From NCBI RefSeq assembly GCF_017893965.1, contig NZ_CP054142.1, positions 620,001-684,000 on the forward strand: 64,000 nt of DNA, given 5' to 3'. This DNA comes from Treponema parvum. GTDB lineage: Bacteria > Spirochaetota > Spirochaetia > Treponematales > Treponemataceae. The translations under genes and the position numbers were made by a program. Positions 17,564 to 26,600 of the stretch are shown here, piece after piece. The stretch's first letter is position 1, and each line of letters opens with the position of its first letter. The notes below the pieces were generated by a model, which was not told the DNA's origin, did not search any database, and saw only the letters and a list, made by a program, of their open reading frames with translations.

Positions 17564-18862
17564 ATGATTACGATTTATACTATAGTTTTTCTTGCTTCTC
17601 TTATTATAAGCATTATGATAGGTATGCCTATCACGTATTCTCTTCTGTTGAGCGGGGCTGCCACAGCGCTTGCGATCGGAGGTTCCGCGACGAACGCGCA
17701 GACTGTTGCGGCTCAAGTTATGCGGGGAACGGACTCCGTTTCCATGATGGCGCTTCCGTTTTTTATTCTTGTAGGAGAATTAATGAATCGCGGAGGTCTT
17801 ACAAAACGCATCATAAACTTTTGTAATATCTTTGTAGGAAGATTCCGCGGCGGTTTGGGCTATGTAACTATTTTTGCCTGTCTTATGTTTGCGAGCCTCG
17901 TCGGTTCGGCCGTAGCAAGCACTGCAGCTTTAGGCGCAATACTTATTCCAATGATGGTAAAGTCGGGATACTGTAAAGAAACCTCTGCCGGTCTTCTTGC
18001 GAGTGCGAACCTTGTCGCTCCCATTATGCCCCCTTCAGTACCTATGATTATTTACGGCGTTACGGCGGGAGTTTCCGTAAAGGGGCTTTTTATGGGCGGA
18101 ATCGCGCCGGCGGTATATCTGACTGTAATAATGTGTGTCGTGTGGTTCTTCGTAGTACGTTCTGAAGGCATCAGTTCTCACGCTCCGAAACTGAGCGCAA
18201 AAGAGATATTTTCCAGCTTTTTTGAAGGTTTGCCGGCTTTAATTCTTCCTCTCATCATATTGTTCGGCTTGCGAGGAGGCGTTTTTACCGCTACCGAAGC
18301 AGGAGTGGTAGCCGTCGTTTATACTCTTATCACGGGGATTTTTATCTATAGGGAATTAAAGCTGAAAGACATATTCGAGTCTTTTATAGCTGCCGCAAAA
18401 ATGTCCGCCGTAGTTATGTTCTTGGCGGCGAGCGCGCAGTATGCGGCGTATATTCTTACAATCTCACGCATTCCGCAGCTGATAACTCAATCGTTGACGC
18501 CTCTTATACATCATCCCGCCCTGCTTAATCTCGTATTGCAGATAATAATCATCTTAATGGGTACCTGTGTGGACGTTACGCCTACGATACTTATCATGAC
18601 GCCCATAATGCTTCCTCTGCTTAAAGCGGCGCATATCGATCTAATATATTTCGGCGTAGTATTTACGTTGGCAAACGTTTTGGGATTGACTTCGCCGCCG
18701 GTTGGGCCGGTATTGAACGTAGCTTGCGCTACGGGCGACGTTAAAATGGATAAACTGCTGCCGAAGGTTATTCCCTATTATATCTTTCAATGTTTGCTCG
18801 TTGCGGCGTTGATTTTTATTCCCGAATTGATAACCGTACCGTTAAAGTGGTTTAACAGCTGA
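17564..18862 (+). CDS. dctM: TRAP transporter large permease DctM
   Basis: DctM, 432 residues and about 12 membrane helices, is the Na+-driven conducting subunit. Landmarks are the N-terminal MIGMPITYSLLLSG region, ALPFFILVGELMNRGGLTKR and NLVAPIMPPSVPMIIYG motifs. Near the C terminus are GTCVDVTPTILIMTPIMLP and LGLTSPPVGPVLNVA. All three subunits are intact, so uptake should work. TAGGAGAATATGT gives a ribosome site. After the gene comes a short spacer with the ispH promoter and no obvious terminator. Confidence 0.95.
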   Translation: MITIYTIVFLASLIISIMIGMPITYSLLLSGAATALAIGGSATNAQTVAAQVMRGTDSVSMMALPFFILVGELMNRGGLTKRIINFCNIFVGRFRGGLGYVTIFACLMFASLVGSAVASTAALGAILIPMMVKSGYCKETSAGLLASANLVAPIMPPSVPMIIYGVTAGVSVKGLFMGGIAPAVYLTVIMCVVWFFVVRSEGISSHAPKLSAKEIFSSFFEGLPALILPLIILFGLRGGVFTATEAGVVAVVYTLITGIFIYRELKLKDIFESFIAAAKMSAVVMFLAASAQYAAYILTISRIPQLITQSLTPLIHHPALLNLVLQIIIILMGTCVDVTPTILIMTPIMLPLLKAAHIDLIYFGVVFTLANVLGLTSPPVGPVLNVACATGDVKMDKLLPKVIPYYIFQCLLVAALIFIPELITVPLKWFNS

Positions 18863-18925
18863 TAAACTGTTTTATCATTTCGCCGGATTGCAGGGAATTG
18901 GCGCTTGTATCTGTGTGGCGCTTGC

Positions 18926-18954
18926 TTGACAGCAGCCTCTCCGGCGGATAATGT
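18926..18954 (+). promoter_or_regulatory. ispH promoter (leaderless type)
   Basis: TTGACA at 18926-18931 and TAATGT at 18949-18954 with a 17-base spacer. The ispH ATG at 18961 comes six bases after the -10 box. Confidence 0.65.
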
Positions 18955-18960
18955 TAGGTT

Positions 18961-19848
18961 ATGAAGATCATTCGCTCCGATGTCCTCGGATTTTGCATGG
19001 GAGTTTGTCGTGCCGTGGATTGTGTTCAAAAGGCCGTAGATGAAAACGAAAAATCCGGCCGGACTGCCAAACTGTTTACGATGGGGCCGCTCATACACAA
19101 TCCCGGCGTCTTAAAAAAAATGGGAGAACAGGGAGTAGGGATCTTAAAAGACGAAGCGCTTGATAATCTTGAAGCTGGCAGCGTCGTCGTCATCCGCGCT
19201 CACGGAGTCCCTCCCGCCATCTATGAAAAACTTAAGCAAAAAAAGGCTGTCATAAAAGATTCCACCTGTCCGCGCGTAAAAGTGAGTCAAAGGCGGGCGG
19301 AAGAATATTCGAAAAAAGGATACAAGGTAATTTTAGCGGGAGACGGTGGACACGGCGAAGTTTTAGGTATCGCGGGCTTTGCAGGAAAGAATTTTTTGCT
19401 TGTCAAAAATAAAGAAGAAGCCGAAAACCTGTTTTCAAAAGATATTAAAGAAGGGCGTCCTATGCCTGAAAAAGCCATCTTATTGGCGCAGACTACATTC
19501 AGCCCTGCGGAATTCACGGCGATTGCAGAAATTTTGAAAAATAAAATCCCGTGGATAGAAGTGTTTAACACGATCTGTTCGGCGACACAGGAACGCCAAG
19601 ACGCGCTTACAAAACTGTGCTCCAAGGTGGACGGTGTTTTAGTAGTCGGCGGAAAAAATTCCGCAAATACGCAAAGACTGTTTTTAAAGGCAAAAAAACT
19701 GTGCGCTCACGTGGCCCTCGTAGAGAACCCAGAAGAAATCCCCGAAGACTTTTATTCGCTTGAGACTGTAGGTATTACGGCGGGCGCCAGCACTCCTGAT
19801 GAAATGATCGACGCCGTGGAAGATCGCCTTTGTGAAGGAACGTCTTAA
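18961..19848 (+). CDS. ispH: 4-hydroxy-3-methylbut-2-enyl diphosphate reductase
   Basis: IspH, 295 residues, is the last enzyme of the non-mevalonate isoprenoid pathway, making IPP and DMAPP with a [4Fe-4S] cluster. The three cluster cysteines are visible in GFCMGVCRAV near residue 12, DSTCPRV near 101 and NTICSATQERQ near 204. The PLIHNPGVL and TTFSPAEF blocks also fit. Length is normal. No Shine-Dalgarno sequence precedes the ATG, which sits where transcription is predicted to begin. Confidence 0.96.
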   Translation: MKIIRSDVLGFCMGVCRAVDCVQKAVDENEKSGRTAKLFTMGPLIHNPGVLKKMGEQGVGILKDEALDNLEAGSVVVIRAHGVPPAIYEKLKQKKAVIKDSTCPRVKVSQRRAEEYSKKGYKVILAGDGGHGEVLGIAGFAGKNFLLVKNKEEAENLFSKDIKEGRPMPEKAILLAQTTFSPAEFTAIAEILKNKIPWIEVFNTICSATQERQDALTKLCSKVDGVLVVGGKNSANTQRLFLKAKKLCAHVALVENPEEIPEDFYSLETVGITAGASTPDEMIDAVEDRLCEGTS

Positions 19849-19856
19849 AAGACACA

Positions 19857-19896
19857 TCTCGAAAAACTCACCTTTAGAGTTTTTTCGGGATTCGTG
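19857..19896. repeat. Intergenic palindromic repeat (TCGAAAAACTC family)
   Basis: CATCTCGAAAAACTC and GAGTTTTTTCGGGAT arms. Related to the elements at 6044 and 23601. It may terminate ispH transcription. Confidence 0.55.
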
Positions 19897-19960
19897 TTGC
19901 CGCTAAGGCAAATAAATCTCAAATTGACGGCAATAAAAAATACACATAAAAATACCGGAG

Positions 19961-19989
19961 TTGAATACCTAAAGATTATTGAGTATAGT
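19961..19989 (+). promoter_or_regulatory. gpsA promoter (leaderless type)
   Basis: TTGAAT at 19961-19966 and TATAGT at 19984-19989, spacing 17. The gpsA ATG is at 19998, eight bases later. Confidence 0.6.
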
Positions 19990-19997
19990 AGACTCAT

Positions 19998-21050
19998 ATG
20001 GAACTTAGAAAAGTCGGAATAATAGGTTCCGGCGCGTGGGGCACCGCGATGGCCCAGGCTCTTGCCCGTGCGGGGCATCACGTTCAGCTTTATACCCGCA
20101 GTGCGGAGCTTGTTGAAGCGATCAAAGATAAACATGAAAATCTGCAATATCTTCCGGGTTATGTGCTTTCAAAAAACGTTACGGCGTCTACCGATATAGC
20201 TGAAGTGGCTGACGACAAAGATTTTCTGTTTTTGGCAAGTCCCTCGCTGTATTTGCTTGACAATGTAAACCGTATTTTAAATGTCCCGTCGGTATCTCGC
20301 GCCAAGACGAACATAGGAATTTTAACAAAGGGTTTTTTTTCAACCGAAGCCGGGCCTAAGATGATAATGGAAACTCTTGAATCGATTCTTCCGGAACCTT
20401 TCCGTCATAATCTGGTATATGTCGCAGGCCCAAGTCACGCGGAAGAGGTAGCTGTGGGGAAACTTACCGGTCTCATAGCCGCATCGGAAAATCCTAAAAA
20501 TTCCATTATGTTCCGCGACCTGCTTCGAGTACCGGGTCTTATGGTATATTCGAGTTTCGACGTGATCGGCGTGCAGATTTGCGCCGCGGTAAAAAACGTG
20601 ATAGCCGTAGTTTACGGTTCTTTAGATGCGATCGCCGAAGATTCTGCGGTATTCGGCGACAACGCGGAATCTCTTTTGCTTGCCGCCGGCCTCAATGAAA
20701 TTCAAACGATAGGATTTGCAATGGGAGCCACCCATGCAGAAACGTTTACTTCCATTTCAGGCGTGGGAGATCTTTACGTGAGCTGCAAAAGCAAATACGG
20801 AAGGAATCGTCGCTTCGGGCACGACATAATAAAAAATGCAATTCTCACGAGGTTCAAAAACCTTGACGATCTTATAACAAACATATCGTCGATAGGCTAT
20901 CTTCCTGAGGGCGTCGTCGCCTGTAAATATGTAGCACAGATCGCGGAAAAACATAACCTGCGTCTTACGATATGCAACGGTTTGTATAGAATACTGAACA
21001 GAGAAATAGAGCCTGAAGACTTTTTAACGAATCTTTTGATGCGAGGATAA
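19998..21050 (+). CDS. gpsA: NAD(P)-dependent glycerol-3-phosphate dehydrogenase
   Basis: GpsA, 350 residues, reduces dihydroxyacetone phosphate to sn-glycerol-3-phosphate for phospholipid synthesis. Visible are the N-terminal Rossmann motif GSGAWGTAMA at residues 10-19 and the GPSHAEEVAVGK block. The catalytic lysine lies in CAAVKNVIAV, and the GVGDLYVSCKSKYGRNRRFG signature is present. Length is a little over the usual 330-340. ffh begins one base after its stop, so the two are co-transcribed. No ribosome site is seen before the ATG. Confidence 0.95.
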   Translation: MELRKVGIIGSGAWGTAMAQALARAGHHVQLYTRSAELVEAIKDKHENLQYLPGYVLSKNVTASTDIAEVADDKDFLFLASPSLYLLDNVNRILNVPSVSRAKTNIGILTKGFFSTEAGPKMIMETLESILPEPFRHNLVYVAGPSHAEEVAVGKLTGLIAASENPKNSIMFRDLLRVPGLMVYSSFDVIGVQICAAVKNVIAVVYGSLDAIAEDSAVFGDNAESLLLAAGLNEIQTIGFAMGATHAETFTSISGVGDLYVSCKSKYGRNRRFGHDIIKNAILTRFKNLDDLITNISSIGYLPEGVVACKYVAQIAEKHNLRLTICNGLYRILNREIEPEDFLTNLLMRG

Positions 21051-21051
21051 T

Positions 21052-22419
21052 ATGCTTGAAAAACTGACAAATACTTTTAGCGACATTGTGCGCACTATAA
21101 GCGGCAAATCGTCGATTACCGAAAAAAATATTGAAGAAACGGTAGAAAAAATCAAGATGGCTCTGCTTGAAGCGGACGTAAACCTGCGCGTAGTGCGCCG
21201 CTTTGTAAACAGTACGATCGAAGAAGCTAAAGGTGAAAAAGTTCTTCGAGCCGTGGATCCCGGGCAGCAGTTCGTAAAGATCATTTATGATAAAATTTGC
21301 ACGCTCTTGGGTTCTACAAAGACGGATCTTTCACTTAAGGGCCCCGACACGCAATCAGTCATACTTCTTCTCGGGCTTCAGGGCTCGGGTAAGACTACCG
21401 CCGCGCACAAATTGGCCGCAAGATTCAAAAAAGAAGGCCGCCGTCCGCTTTTGGCCGCTTGCGACTTGGTACGCCCTGCAGCCGTAGAGCAGCTCAGCAT
21501 TTTAGGTGAAAAGATCGGCGTTCCGGTTTATAAAGAAGAGTCTAAAGACGCCGTCGGCGTTGCAAAAAATGCAGTCGCCTTTGCTAAAAAGAACGGACAC
21601 GACATAATTATAATAGATACCGCCGGCCGCCTGCAGATCGACGAAGTTATGATGAAGGAATTGGCCGCCGTAAAAAAAGCCGTCAATCCTGAAGAAACCG
21701 TACTTGTAGCCGACGCGATGACAGGGCAAAACGCCGTCGACATTGCAAAAACATTTGACGAGCAGCTCGGTATAACCGGAATAGCCCTTACGAAATTCGA
21801 TTCCGATGCGCGCGGAGGAGCCGCGCTCTCTTTAAGATCCATTACCGGTAAGCCCATTTTATTTATAGGTACGGGAGAAAAAACCGAAGACTTTGAAGTG
21901 TTTCATCCGGAGCGGATCGCAAGCCGTATTTTGGGCATGGGCGATATTGTCTCTTTGGTAGAAAAAGCGCAGGAAACGGTAGACGCGGCCGCCGCTGAAA
22001 AGATGCAGCAAAAGATGGCCAGAAACGAATTTACGCTTGACGATATGCTTGAACAATTCCGCAACGTTAAGAAAATGGGTTCGATTCAGTCGTTAATTGA
22101 AATGATGCCGGGGCTTGCCGCTCAGATGGGCGGCCGCGACATAGACACTAGCGGTATGAAAAGGCAGGAAGCTATAATTCTTTCCATGACAAAAAAAGAA
22201 AGGGCGAATCACCTTATAATAGGGCCAAGCCGCCGTAAACGCATTGCAAAAGGATCGGGAACGTCGGTAGCGGAAGTCAATAAGCTCATAAAACAGTTTG
22301 AAAAATCCAAGCTGATGATGAAAAAGCTGGGAAGAAACCGCGGAATGCAGGCTAAGATGATGCAGCAGCTTGCCGGTTCCGGCGGAATGCCGGGCGCCGG
22401 TTTCCCTGGTTCGTTTTAA
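21052..22419 (+). CDS. ffh: Signal recognition particle protein Ffh
   Basis: Ffh, 455 residues, is the SRP GTPase that directs membrane proteins to the translocon. The N domain is followed by the G domain with GLQGSGKTTAAHKLA near residue 108, DTAGRLQID near 187 and TKFDSDARGG. The methionine-rich M domain occupies residues ~300-455, ending with KLMMKKLGRNRG and a Gly/Met/Pro tail. It is directly coupled to gpsA. The 4.5S RNA partner gene was not found in the window. Confidence 0.97.
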   Translation: MLEKLTNTFSDIVRTISGKSSITEKNIEETVEKIKMALLEADVNLRVVRRFVNSTIEEAKGEKVLRAVDPGQQFVKIIYDKICTLLGSTKTDLSLKGPDTQSVILLLGLQGSGKTTAAHKLAARFKKEGRRPLLAACDLVRPAAVEQLSILGEKIGVPVYKEESKDAVGVAKNAVAFAKKNGHDIIIIDTAGRLQIDEVMMKELAAVKKAVNPEETVLVADAMTGQNAVDIAKTFDEQLGITGIALTKFDSDARGGAALSLRSITGKPILFIGTGEKTEDFEVFHPERIASRILGMGDIVSLVEKAQETVDAAAAEKMQQKMARNEFTLDDMLEQFRNVKKMGSIQSLIEMMPGLAAQMGGRDIDTSGMKRQEAIILSMTKKERANHLIIGPSRRKRIAKGSGTSVAEVNKLIKQFEKSKLMMKKLGRNRGMQAKMMQQLAGSGGMPGAGFPGSF

Positions 22420-22432
22420 TTTTTTTCAATTA

Positions 22433-22482
22433 AAATTCAACAGTTGAACAAAATATCAATTTTGGAGACTGTTGAATTCGTG
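22433..22482. repeat. 50-bp dispersed repeat, copy 1
   Basis: Inverted arms ATTCAACAGT and ACTGTTGAAT enclose an AT-rich core. Copy 2 at 56723-56772 agrees across the 50 bases except for one or two substitutions. It lies just after ffh and may form a terminator hairpin. Confidence 0.75.
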
Positions 22483-22505
22483 CGCTTTTTGCGCACAGTT
22501 GATAA

Positions 22506-22533
22506 GCGATGTTTCGGCATTGTCCGAAACTCG
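22506..22533. repeat. GCGATGTTT palindromic repeat
   Basis: GCGATGTTTCGG...CCGAAACTCG module, directly after a TGCGC/GCGCA mini-hairpin at 22481-22496. The same two modules, in the same order, recur degraded at 44114-44165 and inverted at 37489-37541. Confidence 0.6.
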
Positions 22534-22564
22534 AAGTTAAATTGAACGGCGATATTCTAGACGT

Positions 22565-23308
22565 TCAATAAGTTTGCGCTCTGTATTGAACCTTGAGAAC
22601 GGAAGCTACTCTGCCGTCTACAGTGTAAGCGCGATCGGGATTTGTTTTGTCTATTATTGTCTTTAGTCCGTTGTAAAACGAATAATAATATGTGCCTTCC
22701 GGCAAGTGCAGATCAAGCGCGTAAAGGCCGGGTTCTATTTCGTCCATCGTATAAATCCATGAATCCCAGTTTGTAAAGGAGCCGCCTAGCCGGATTTTTT
22801 GTCCGCTTTCGCCTCTGTAAATAAAGCGCACGGCATTGTTTTTCGAAGTTTCAGTTGCCGGAGGTGAAGTGCGGTCTATGTTCACCTTTGAAAGACGGAT
22901 GCCCGTTTCAAGATTGTATTCGGAATCCGGATTGAGAGGATCGATTGTCCATAATCCGTCGATGATTAATCTGTAAGAAACGGAGAGGGCGTTTTTGGGA
23001 ATATCCAAAATGTAAAAGAACCATGAATCAACGGGCTTACCGTCGATGTCGGTAAAGGTGCGCAATTTAAATGCGTGGATCTTTTTAAAATTTTCAAAGT
23101 CGAATGCTATTCCTACGGAACGAGCCGTATGGGGCGCCGTAAAGACGATGCAGTCGTTTATTATCTGCGGCCTGTTTACTCCTGTAATTTTTGATAAAAG
23201 TTCGTCCGTGATTGCCGTATGTGTGTTGTCAAATTCCTGCGCGGACAAAAAAAACGAGTCGGCTAAAACCAATACCGCTGTCAAAAATACGAATAAAGAT
23301 CGCTTCAT
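22565..23308 (-). CDS. Secreted protein with two glycogen-binding-like (CBM48/E-set) domains
   Basis: 247 residues with a cleavable signal peptide (residues 1-24, ending FLSAQ). The C-terminal ~90 residues read VRFIYRGESGQKIRLGGSFT followed by NWD and PGLYALDLHLPEGTYYYSF. This is the classic isoamylase N-terminal/AMPK-type carbohydrate-binding fold. The middle part, DKPVDSW-like with FYILDIPKNALSVSYRLIIDG, looks like a second, more divergent copy. No catalytic domain is present. It is probably periplasmic and may bind glucan or serve as a structural beta-sandwich. The orientation is convergent with ffh. Confidence 0.7.
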   Translation of the reverse strand: MKRSLFVFLTAVLVLADSFFLSAQEFDNTHTAITDELLSKITGVNRPQIINDCIVFTAPHTARSVGIAFDFENFKKIHAFKLRTFTDIDGKPVDSWFFYILDIPKNALSVSYRLIIDGLWTIDPLNPDSEYNLETGIRLSKVNIDRTSPPATETSKNNAVRFIYRGESGQKIRLGGSFTNWDSWIYTMDEIEPGLYALDLHLPEGTYYYSFYNGLKTIIDKTNPDRAYTVDGRVASVLKVQYRAQTY

Positions 23309-23500
23309 ATTTTGAATATCGGTAATATCCGAAAGAAAATTAATAGCCTGAATGGCGGTTTGGCGCCAATGTAGCGTCAGCGGAACTCCGGGAAGTCCCC
23401 TAAAACGACTTTGAAGGCGGTTTTGTTTATGCGGCGTTTAGATGCGGAATTTATTAACAAAGGGACAAAAAATATCCGTTAATAGAAATATATAAGGAGA

Positions 23501-23528
23501 ACCTATAAAAACTTCGGTTTTTATAGGT
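23501..23528. repeat. Perfect hairpin with TTCG tetraloop
   Basis: ACCTATAAAAAC, TTCG, GTTTTTATAGGT: 12 paired bases. Similar in build to the 13311-13346 hairpin. Confidence 0.7.
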
Positions 23529-23554
23529 AACTGCGGCTCATGAGCCGTCAAAAT

Positions 23555-23595
23555 GCGATGTTTTAACTTGCGATAATACAGCGAGTTAAAACTCG
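23555..23595. repeat. GCGATGTTT palindromic repeat
   Basis: GCGATGTTTTAACTTGCG with a complementary CGAGTTAAAAC arm. It keeps the outer ends of the family but has a different inner stem. Confidence 0.55.
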
Positions 23596-23600
23596 TCTGC

Positions 23601-23641
23601 ATCTCGAAAAAACAGCAAAAAGAGAGTTTTTCGAGATGCAC
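23601..23641. repeat. Intergenic palindromic repeat (TCGAAAAACTC family)
   Basis: CATCTCGAAAAA...TTTTTCGAGATG, an almost perfect palindrome related to those at 6044 and 19857. Confidence 0.6.
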
Positions 23642-23656
23642 TAGGGTATATTGCCC

Positions 23657-23685
23657 TTGTATCGGTATCTTTTGTGGGGTAAAAT
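23657..23685 (+). promoter_or_regulatory. Promoter of the TPR protein gene (near-leaderless)
   Basis: TTGTAT at 23657-23662 and TAAAAT at 23680-23685 with 17 bases between. ATG 23695 is nine bases after the -10, leaving a leader of only two or three bases. Confidence 0.55.
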
Positions 23686-23694
23686 CAAAGTCGA

Positions 23695-26600
23695 ATGCCT
23701 GGAAAAACAAACTTACAACAATTTTCTTCAGACGTACTCAATATAGGCGACGAAGTTAAGGTTCGTGCAGCGCGCGGCGAAAAACCTTCGATCTATGAAA
23801 TTCCTCCGGATATCGCCGATACCGACGATTCTCAGGACTTTGTGATAGGCATGCCTGAGCCGGAAGAGCTGGAAGAAGATAAAACTCAAGATTCATCCGA
23901 AACAAATACTGAAACAAACGAAGACCATGGAGACACAGGAGCCTTTGTTCCCGACATTCCGTTGCCCGGCGAAGATATCGTTGCCGGACCTTCCGATATT
24001 CCCGATTTGGACGCTATCTTAAATGGCGTAGTATCTTCCGGCAATGCGGCCGGAAAGGCAGGTTCCGCAAAGCAATCCGACAGCGCCGATATAGATCTGG
24101 ATCAGCTTTTAGACAGCGTAACAGGGGGCAATCGCGGTAAAGATCTGACTGGTGATAATCTCCAATCTCAGAACTCCGCGCCTCGATCCGTTTCCGAAGA
24201 AAAAACGAGCCCTGACTCTCCGATTCAGGATACGTCTTTTTCGGATTTCGGTCTTGACAATATTCCGGATTTGGAAAACATTTCCGATGAAGACCTTGTT
24301 CCGCCCGCAAAAGACACCGGCAATTTAGGTGCCGAGCCTTCAGGCGGCGCGGCGGCTGAAAACGCCGGAAATTTAAGTACCTCGTCCGCCGATTATATGC
24401 CCGCCGTTGACGAACTTGGAGCGGCTTCAGTGCGTGCAGGCGATGATGCGCCGGTAAGCGGTAAAACAGAAGCCGACGCTTCTTCTGCTGGAGGGGAAAC
24501 GGCTGTCGGCGGCGGGGAAGGCGATCCGTTTGCCGACGACGATTTTGACGGTACAGATTCCGCTATAGATTTGACGGGCGACATTTCCGAAGAATCGAAA
24601 GAGGTTCCCGACGATTATACCGCTTCTTGGGATTACGACGTTCCGTCTGAAAATACGGCGGCGGGGGCGGACGGAAACGATAAGGAATCCGGCTCAGACA
24701 GCGGTCTTGAAGAAACTGGTACTTCCGCGCCGGGCGCAAGCGCGGCGCATGCCGAAGACGATTTTGATAAAGACTCCGTTTCCTCGAGCGCGGATGTGTT
24801 CGGCGGAGATTTCGGCCTTGACGACATCGATACGGATGTAAAGACTCCTCCTTCGACCGATGAAACCGCCGTTGATGACGACATAGATCTGTCGGCCTTG
24901 GACGATATTGATCTTTCCGGCACCGATTCTGCGGATCTGAGCGCAGGAGAGGCTTCTTTTAACGATGAAGAGAATTTTGATAAGGCAGGAATAGAAGACG
25001 GCGGAGGCGAGGGACATGAGCTTGAGAGCGGGCATAAGCCTGAGACGGGCTCAGGACTTGACGATCTTAACATAAGCGAAACCGACGCCCGCATGGGCTC
25101 TCCGGGTGACGATTTCGATTCAATGGATGACGAAGATTTTTCGATTCCCGGTTTTTCGGACATAGACGAAGCGGCTCTGGACAGGACTGTCTCATCGAAG
25201 ATCTTCCCGGCAAAGGAACCCGATTCCGAAACAGGCGATGCCGGCGCATCTCAAGAAAACTCTCTTACGGAAGACGAATACGAGCGGTTCAAAAAAAATC
25301 TTTCAGGCTATCCTCTTAACGTAAAACTTGCCGTAGAAGAACTGATCGTAAGTGAAGAATTCAAAGACGATGCGATCTTTGAAGTTATAGAAAGGGTATT
25401 AAAAAAACAATCCGCCAGGCAGTTGGCTTCTCACCTTGAGAAAATGCTTGATATTTCGCTTCCTGTTCCTCGGAATTTTGAGCGCCGCACCGTTGCGGAA
25501 TATGAAGCGTATAAAGCGTCGTTTGAATATCAGCTTAAAAATAAAATCATTCCCCTAGGATTGATCTGCGTCGCGCTAGGCTTAATCGGGATTTTCCTTT
25601 TCTTTACTGTAAAACAGTTCGTTTACAATCCTCTTAAGGCGGTAAGTCTTTACCGGCAAGGCTATGAGCTTTTGGAATCCGAAGAATACCCCCAGTCCGA
25701 ACAGAAATTTAAAGAGGCGGTTACATATAAGGAAAATAAAAAGTGGTTTTACAGGTACGCGAGAGCGTATAGAGCGCACAAACAGTACGAGCGCGCAAGG
25801 GTAATGTACGACGACATTTTAAAGCGCTTTAACAACGACAAACCTGCGGGGCTTGAGTATGCCGATATGGAATGGCGCGATCTTGCCAATTATGAAGGCG
25901 CCGTAAGGATAATAAACGACCGCGTGCTTTTATATCATGTAAACGATCCGGACGCCCTCTTACAGCTTGGCGACATTTACCTTGACTGGGGCGATAACGG
26001 TGAGCCTGAAAACTATGAAAAAGCCAGGATCAATTACGCTTCGCTTATGAATCTTTACGGAGCGAAAGATCTGTATCTTTCGCGAATGCTGCGTTATTTT
26101 ATACGCACGGACAATTTACGCGAAGTTTTGCAGCTTAAAGACGTATTCTTCCCGAAGAAAAAATCTTTAGGAGCTCAGGATCTTACCGAACTCAGCGGAT
26201 ACATGTTTGATAAAATTCAAGGCGGTCTTACGCCGGCCGAAGAATATCTTCGCGACAAAATAGAAGACGTAAAGGCTCTTATGGAAAGGGCGATACAAGC
26301 AGATCCCAATAATCCTACAGCCTTGTACAATATGGCGCGTTATTATCTTAATATGGCGAACAACAGCGCCGGTTTGAATTTTCTTGACGCCGCCATAGAA
26401 GCTTTTAAAAACGTTCCTAAGACGACGAAGGCCGACGCATACCGCAGAATAGATTCATACAGATTGAAGGGCGAAATTTACGTAAAACAGAATGAAATAA
26501 TAAAGGCCGTAGAAACATATACTGAAGGAATTTCACTGTATAAGACGCAAAGCCAATCCCTGCCCGGAAATTACATAATAGGAAAACTTTACAGCGATAT

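Larger units (their letters stand above)
23309..23694. other. Non-coding interval rich in small palindromes
   Basis: No real gene is seen in these 386 bases. They contain a perfect 12-base stem with a TTCG loop (23501-23528) and the palindrome CGGCTCATGAGCCG (23534-23547). A GCGATGTTTT...AAAACTCG module (23555-23595) and a TCTCGAAAAA/TTTTTCGAGA palindrome (23601-23641) follow. The promoter of the TPR gene comes last. A 90-codon minus-strand frame here merely reads through the repeats. Confidence 0.6.

Noticed and set aside
24633-25163. 176-codon minus-strand Ser/Pro-rich frame
   Set aside because: It is an antisense shadow of the acidic Asp/Glu-rich region of the TPR gene, whose codon pattern keeps the opposite strand open.
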